From Actinomycetota bacterium (GTDB lineage: Bacteria; Actinomycetota; AC-67), in NCBI GenBank assembly GCA_005883175.1, contig VAYV01000164.1, forward strand, positions 1 to 17,046: DNA of 17,046 nucleotides, in the 5' to 3' direction. Under the pieces are notes generated by a model that worked only from the letters and a program-made list of their open reading frames with translations, ran no database searches and was not told where the DNA came from. Every line of letters starts with the position of its first letter. The stretch's first letter is position 1. Shown here one piece after another: positions 15,210 to 17,046 of the stretch. The translations under genes were made by a program, and so were the position numbers.

Positions 15210-15520
15210 GAACGGTGGTTCCTTTCCTCGGCTTCGGCGAGCTCGGCGAGCCGGTCGAGGTCGGCCTCCCACATGGCGGTGAGCACTGCCTTGAGAGGGC
15301 GAAGGCGCTCGCGGTCGGCGCTGTACAGGCGGCTCGTTCCCTGGCGGCGGGTGCGAACCAGACCGGCCATCTCGAGCACCCTGAGGTTCTGAGAGATCGC
15401 AGGCCAGGTGAGGTCGAAGTGGTCGGCGATGGCGCGCGAGGAGAGCTCGCGATCCCACACCAGGCGCAGGATCCGGCGCCGATTCGGGTTCGCCACGGCT
15501 CGAAGGGCCGCCTCGTTCAT
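15206..15520 (-). CDS. ArsR-family transcriptional regulator
   Basis: A 104-residue winged helix-turn-helix repressor. LRAVANPNRRRILRLVW, the helix-turn-helix SSRAIADHFDLTWPAISQNL with recognition helix TWPAISQNLRVLE, and the wing LVRTRRQGTSRLYSA are the ArsR signature. The ELCVCDL metal site of arsenic or metal sensors is absent, so it is not a classical metal sensor; it belongs to the SRPBCC-associated type. ATG 15520 follows AGGGA at six bases; GTG 15523 is also possible, because a transcript from TAGGAT (15536-15531) could start right at that codon. It probably binds the palindrome at 15545-15556 and controls itself, the two downstream genes, and perhaps the divergent recombinase-like gene. 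Confidence 0.92.
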   Translation of the reverse strand: MNEAALRAVANPNRRRILRLVWDRELSSRAIADHFDLTWPAISQNLRVLEMAGLVRTRRQGTSRLYSADRERLRPLKAVLTAMWEADLDRLAELAEAEERNHRS

Positions 15521-15530
15521 CACCGTCCCT

Positions 15531-15560
15531 ATCCTAAAGATTGCTCTTAATTAAGATAAT
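15531..15560 (-). promoter_or_regulatory. Promoter candidate of the ArsR operon
   Basis: Read on the minus strand: TTATCT (15560-15555), a 17-base spacer, TAGGAT (15536-15531). The -35 element overlaps the palindromic operator. The start site would fall on or next to the GTG at 15523, which would give a leaderless message. Confidence 0.4.
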
Positions 15561-15570
15561 GGTTTATGTT
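15541..15570 (+). promoter_or_regulatory. Promoter candidate of the recombinase-like gene
   Basis: TTGCTC (15541-15546), an 18-base spacer and TATGTT (15565-15570). The ArsR palindrome lies at the start of the spacer, so binding there could affect transcription in both directions. Confidence 0.35.
15545..15556. promoter_or_regulatory. ArsR operator candidate
   Basis: TCTTAATTAAGA is a perfect 12-bp palindrome in an AT-rich patch, 25 bases before the ArsR start, and overlapping the likely promoters of both divergent genes. ArsR proteins bind AT-rich imperfect palindromes near their own promoters, which fits. Confidence 0.6.
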
Positions 15571-15596
15571 GGTTGGTGCAAGGGGAAGGTGGAGGT

Positions 15597-16238
15597 ATGA
15601 ACGTCGTCGGATACGTCAGGATGGCGCTCGACAGTTCGATCGCCGACGTCCTCGGCCGGCGCGTGCAATTCGACATGATCGAAGCCTGGGCACGCGAACG
15701 AAGCCAGGACCTCATCCGGACGTATTCGGACGAAGGCGAGACCGCGTCGTCTGGTCTCGAAACGCGCCTCGGGCTGGGTGACGCCCTTCAGTCGATCCGC
15801 GACGGGAGGGCAGAGGGTATCGTCGTTGCGCGCCTGGACCGCCTCGCGCTCAGCCTTGTGCTCCAAGAGGAGCTGCTCGCGGAGATCGAGGGTAGGGGAG
15901 CGCAGCTCTTCTCCGCGTGGCCGGGCGAAGAGGCAGAGACCACGGCGGAAACGCGCGATCCGACACGGCTGCTCGTCCGCGAGGTCGTCCGCGACGTGCC
16001 GCTGTTCCGGTCGGCGATGAGGGACCTGTGGGTCCTCCAACGACTGCGGCATTCCCCGCTGCCGGAGGAACGCGCCGAAAGAACGCGCGCGCTGATCCGA
16101 TCGGAGGAGCTCGTCGAGCGCGGCTTCGGCGAGCGCGAGATCACGGGGATCCTCTCCTCCGAGGGGCTCCTGGCCGGCCGCGGGTTCGGCGTCCTGCGGC
16201 AGCTCTTCGGTCGTCACGGGAGCACGCCTCTCGGTTGA
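15597..16238 (+). CDS. Serine recombinase (resolvase)-like protein lacking the catalytic serine
   Basis: A 213-residue protein. Residues 1-105 follow the resolvase N-terminal fold: VVGYVRMALDSS, FDMIEAWARERSQDLIRTYS, GETASSGLETRLGLGDAL, GIVVARLDRLALSL and a helix LLAEIEGRGAQLFSA. The nucleophilic serine expected after YVR (YxRxS) is alanine, and the second arginine of the LDRLxR motif is leucine, so strand cleavage should be impossible. The last 50 residues (ALIRSEELVERGFGEREITGIL) look like the small helix-turn-helix at the end of resolvases. ATG 15597 follows GAAGG and GGAGG; a TTG at 15573 in the same frame is less likely. It diverges from the ArsR operon over a shared operator. It may be a DNA-binding regulator derived from a recombinase. 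Confidence 0.75.
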   Translation: MNVVGYVRMALDSSIADVLGRRVQFDMIEAWARERSQDLIRTYSDEGETASSGLETRLGLGDALQSIRDGRAEGIVVARLDRLALSLVLQEELLAEIEGRGAQLFSAWPGEEAETTAETRDPTRLLVREVVRDVPLFRSAMRDLWVLQRLRHSPLPEERAERTRALIRSEELVERGFGEREITGILSSEGLLAGRGFGVLRQLFGRHGSTPLG

Positions 16239-16247
16239 CCGTTGTGT

Positions 16248-16271
16248 GCGCGCGCGGATACCGTCGCGCGC
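16248..16271 (+). promoter_or_regulatory. Hairpin touching the start codon of the catalase-like gene
   Basis: The arms at 16248-16257 and 16261-16271 pair over ten base pairs with one bulged T (16264) and an ATA loop (16258-16260). The 3' arm ends at the base before ATG 16272, and no ribosome binding site is seen. It may end transcription of the recombinase-like gene or restrain translation of the next gene. Confidence 0.35.
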
Positions 16272-17046
16272 ATGGTCGAGCTGAACAAAGCGACCTTCGA
16301 GCGGATGGTCGACGCGCTCAACGCGGTGCACGGTCGCCATGAGGGAGTGCGCGCGGCGCACGCGCGTGGGGCCTGCGCGCGCGGGACGTTCACGGCGACG
16401 CCGGAAGCGGCGCGTTTGACGCGCGCGCCGCACATGCAGGGCGATCCGATCCCCGTGACGGTGCGCTTGTCGAACGGGACGGGGAACCCGCTGCACCCCG
16501 ACCGTCGCAAAGACGGGCGCGGCATGGCGGTGAAGTTCCACCTCCCCAACGGCAAGCAGACCGACATGGTCGGCATCACGTTGCCCGTCTTCTTCGTGAA
16601 GACGGCCGACGACTTCCTCGCCCTGCAGGACGCGCTCTCGCTCGATCCCACAACCGGAAAACCGGATCAGGCGCGCGCCGTCGCCTTCGTTCAAGAGCAC
16701 CCCGAAGCGATGCAAGGCTTCCAAGCGGTTCTTACGTTCGAGCCGCCTGCCAGCTACGCGCAGCTCGTGTACCGCGGTTTGCACGCGTTCAAGTACGTGA
16801 ACGCCGCCGGCGAAGAACGCTTCGTTCGCTACCGGTGGGAGCCGGAAGCGGGGGTTGCACACTTGAGCGACGAGGAAGCCAAAGCGCTGCCGGAGCAGTA
16901 CCTGCGCGACGAGCTCGAAGCGCGCTTGAAGGAAGGCCCGGCCGCGTTCACGTTGCACGTGCAGATCGGGGCGACCGACGATCCGACCGACGATCCGACC
17001 GCCGAGTGGCCTTCTGATCGCGAAGACGTCGAGATCGGGCGCCTCG
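16272..17046 (+). CDS. Catalase-related peroxidase (SrpA-like), 3' end outside window
   Basis: Haem protein of the catalase superfamily, short peroxidase-type branch, which removes hydrogen peroxide or uses it on organic substrates. The 258 visible residues are open to the window end; relatives have about 330-350. The distal histidine is in GVRAAHARG (about 25-33), followed by GTFTAT, the VTVRLSNGTGNP motif with the distal asparagine, and DGRGMAVKFHLPNG. FVKTADDFLAL and EPPASYAQLVYRGLHAFKYV are also family features. The proximal haem tyrosine lies beyond the edge. A 12-bp tandem repeat (16973-16996) encodes TDDPTDDP, part of a DDPT motif seen in the family. ATG 16272 lacks a ribosome binding site and touches a hairpin. 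No signal peptide is seen. Confidence 0.9.
   Translation, partial: MVELNKATFERMVDALNAVHGRHEGVRAAHARGACARGTFTATPEAARLTRAPHMQGDPIPVTVRLSNGTGNPLHPDRRKDGRGMAVKFHLPNGKQTDMVGITLPVFFVKTADDFLALQDALSLDPTTGKPDQARAVAFVQEHPEAMQGFQAVLTFEPPASYAQLVYRGLHAFKYVNAAGEERFVRYRWEPEAGVAHLSDEEAKALPEQYLRDELEARLKEGPAAFTLHVQIGATDDPTDDPTAEWPSDREDVEIGRL

Noticed and set aside
15597..16238. Active site-specific recombinase marking a mobile element
   Set aside because: The catalytic serine is absent and no inverted repeats, attachment sites or other mobility genes are visible nearby.
16973..17000. 12-bp tandem repeat near the window end as a repeat element
   Set aside because: It has only two copies and lies inside the catalase-like coding region, where a DDPT motif is expected.

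Overview
The window is a high-GC chromosomal segment, rich in alternating GCGCGC tracts, that looks like an uncultured or deep-branching actinobacterium. The pointers are a DUF3052 protein, a mycothiol-dependent maleylpyruvate-isomerase-type protein, a CYP142/CYP125-like P450, GTG and TTG starts, and a very large ATPase/TPR/LuxR-type regulator. There are no rRNA or tRNA genes, no CRISPR array and no intact mobile element. Taxonomy is inferred from gene content only.

Layout. 1-1230 (+): the 3' part of an aldehyde dehydrogenase gene, directly followed by a DUF3052 gene and a strong hairpin. 1405-4165 (+): a glycogen-debranching-type glucosidase whose stop overlaps the start of a short-chain dehydrogenase that is broken near its 3' end. 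4158-6471 (-): a broken FAD-dependent, phytoene-dehydrogenase-like oxidoreductase preceded by a Cache-domain protein that ends right after its membrane segment. 6543-6702: four hairpins between divergent genes. 6774-8192 (+): an intact NAD-dependent epimerase and an intact MsrB methionine sulfoxide reductase. 8189-9881 (-): a broken cytochrome P450 and a broken membrane-anchored PKD-like protein. 10097-14046 (+): a 1070-residue ATPase/TPR protein with a LuxR-type C-terminus, overlapping by one base a gene that fuses a single-cluster ferredoxin to a class III nucleotide cyclase. 14047-15520 (-): an ArsR - SRPBCC - MDMPI operon. 15597-16238 (+): a serine-recombinase-like protein that lacks the catalytic serine. 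16272 to the window end (+): a catalase-related peroxidase, cut by the edge.

Two things stand out. First, the ATPase/TPR/LuxR-like protein plus ferredoxin-cyclase pair (10097-14046) looks like a signalling module that could tie a redox or iron-sulfur input to cyclic-nucleotide output. The cyclase keeps both metal aspartates but seems to have changed the base-selecting residues, and the LuxR-type helix is unusually acidic. Second, four genes between 4.0 and 9.7 kb (SDR, FAD oxidoreductase, P450, PKD protein), and perhaps the start of the Cache gene, each show a frame change at a point where family-conserved sequence is missing. The P450 has lost the segment that should hold its invariant ExxR motif. 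These are small internal deletions, not simple one-base frameshifts. Whether they are real decay or assembly artefacts cannot be settled from the sequence. Intact genes lie between them and on both sides.

Regulation visible in the sequence includes a 12-bp palindrome between the ArsR operon and the recombinase-like gene, a 12-bp palindrome upstream of the ATPase promoter, and a nested fold over the ribosome binding site of the debranching enzyme.
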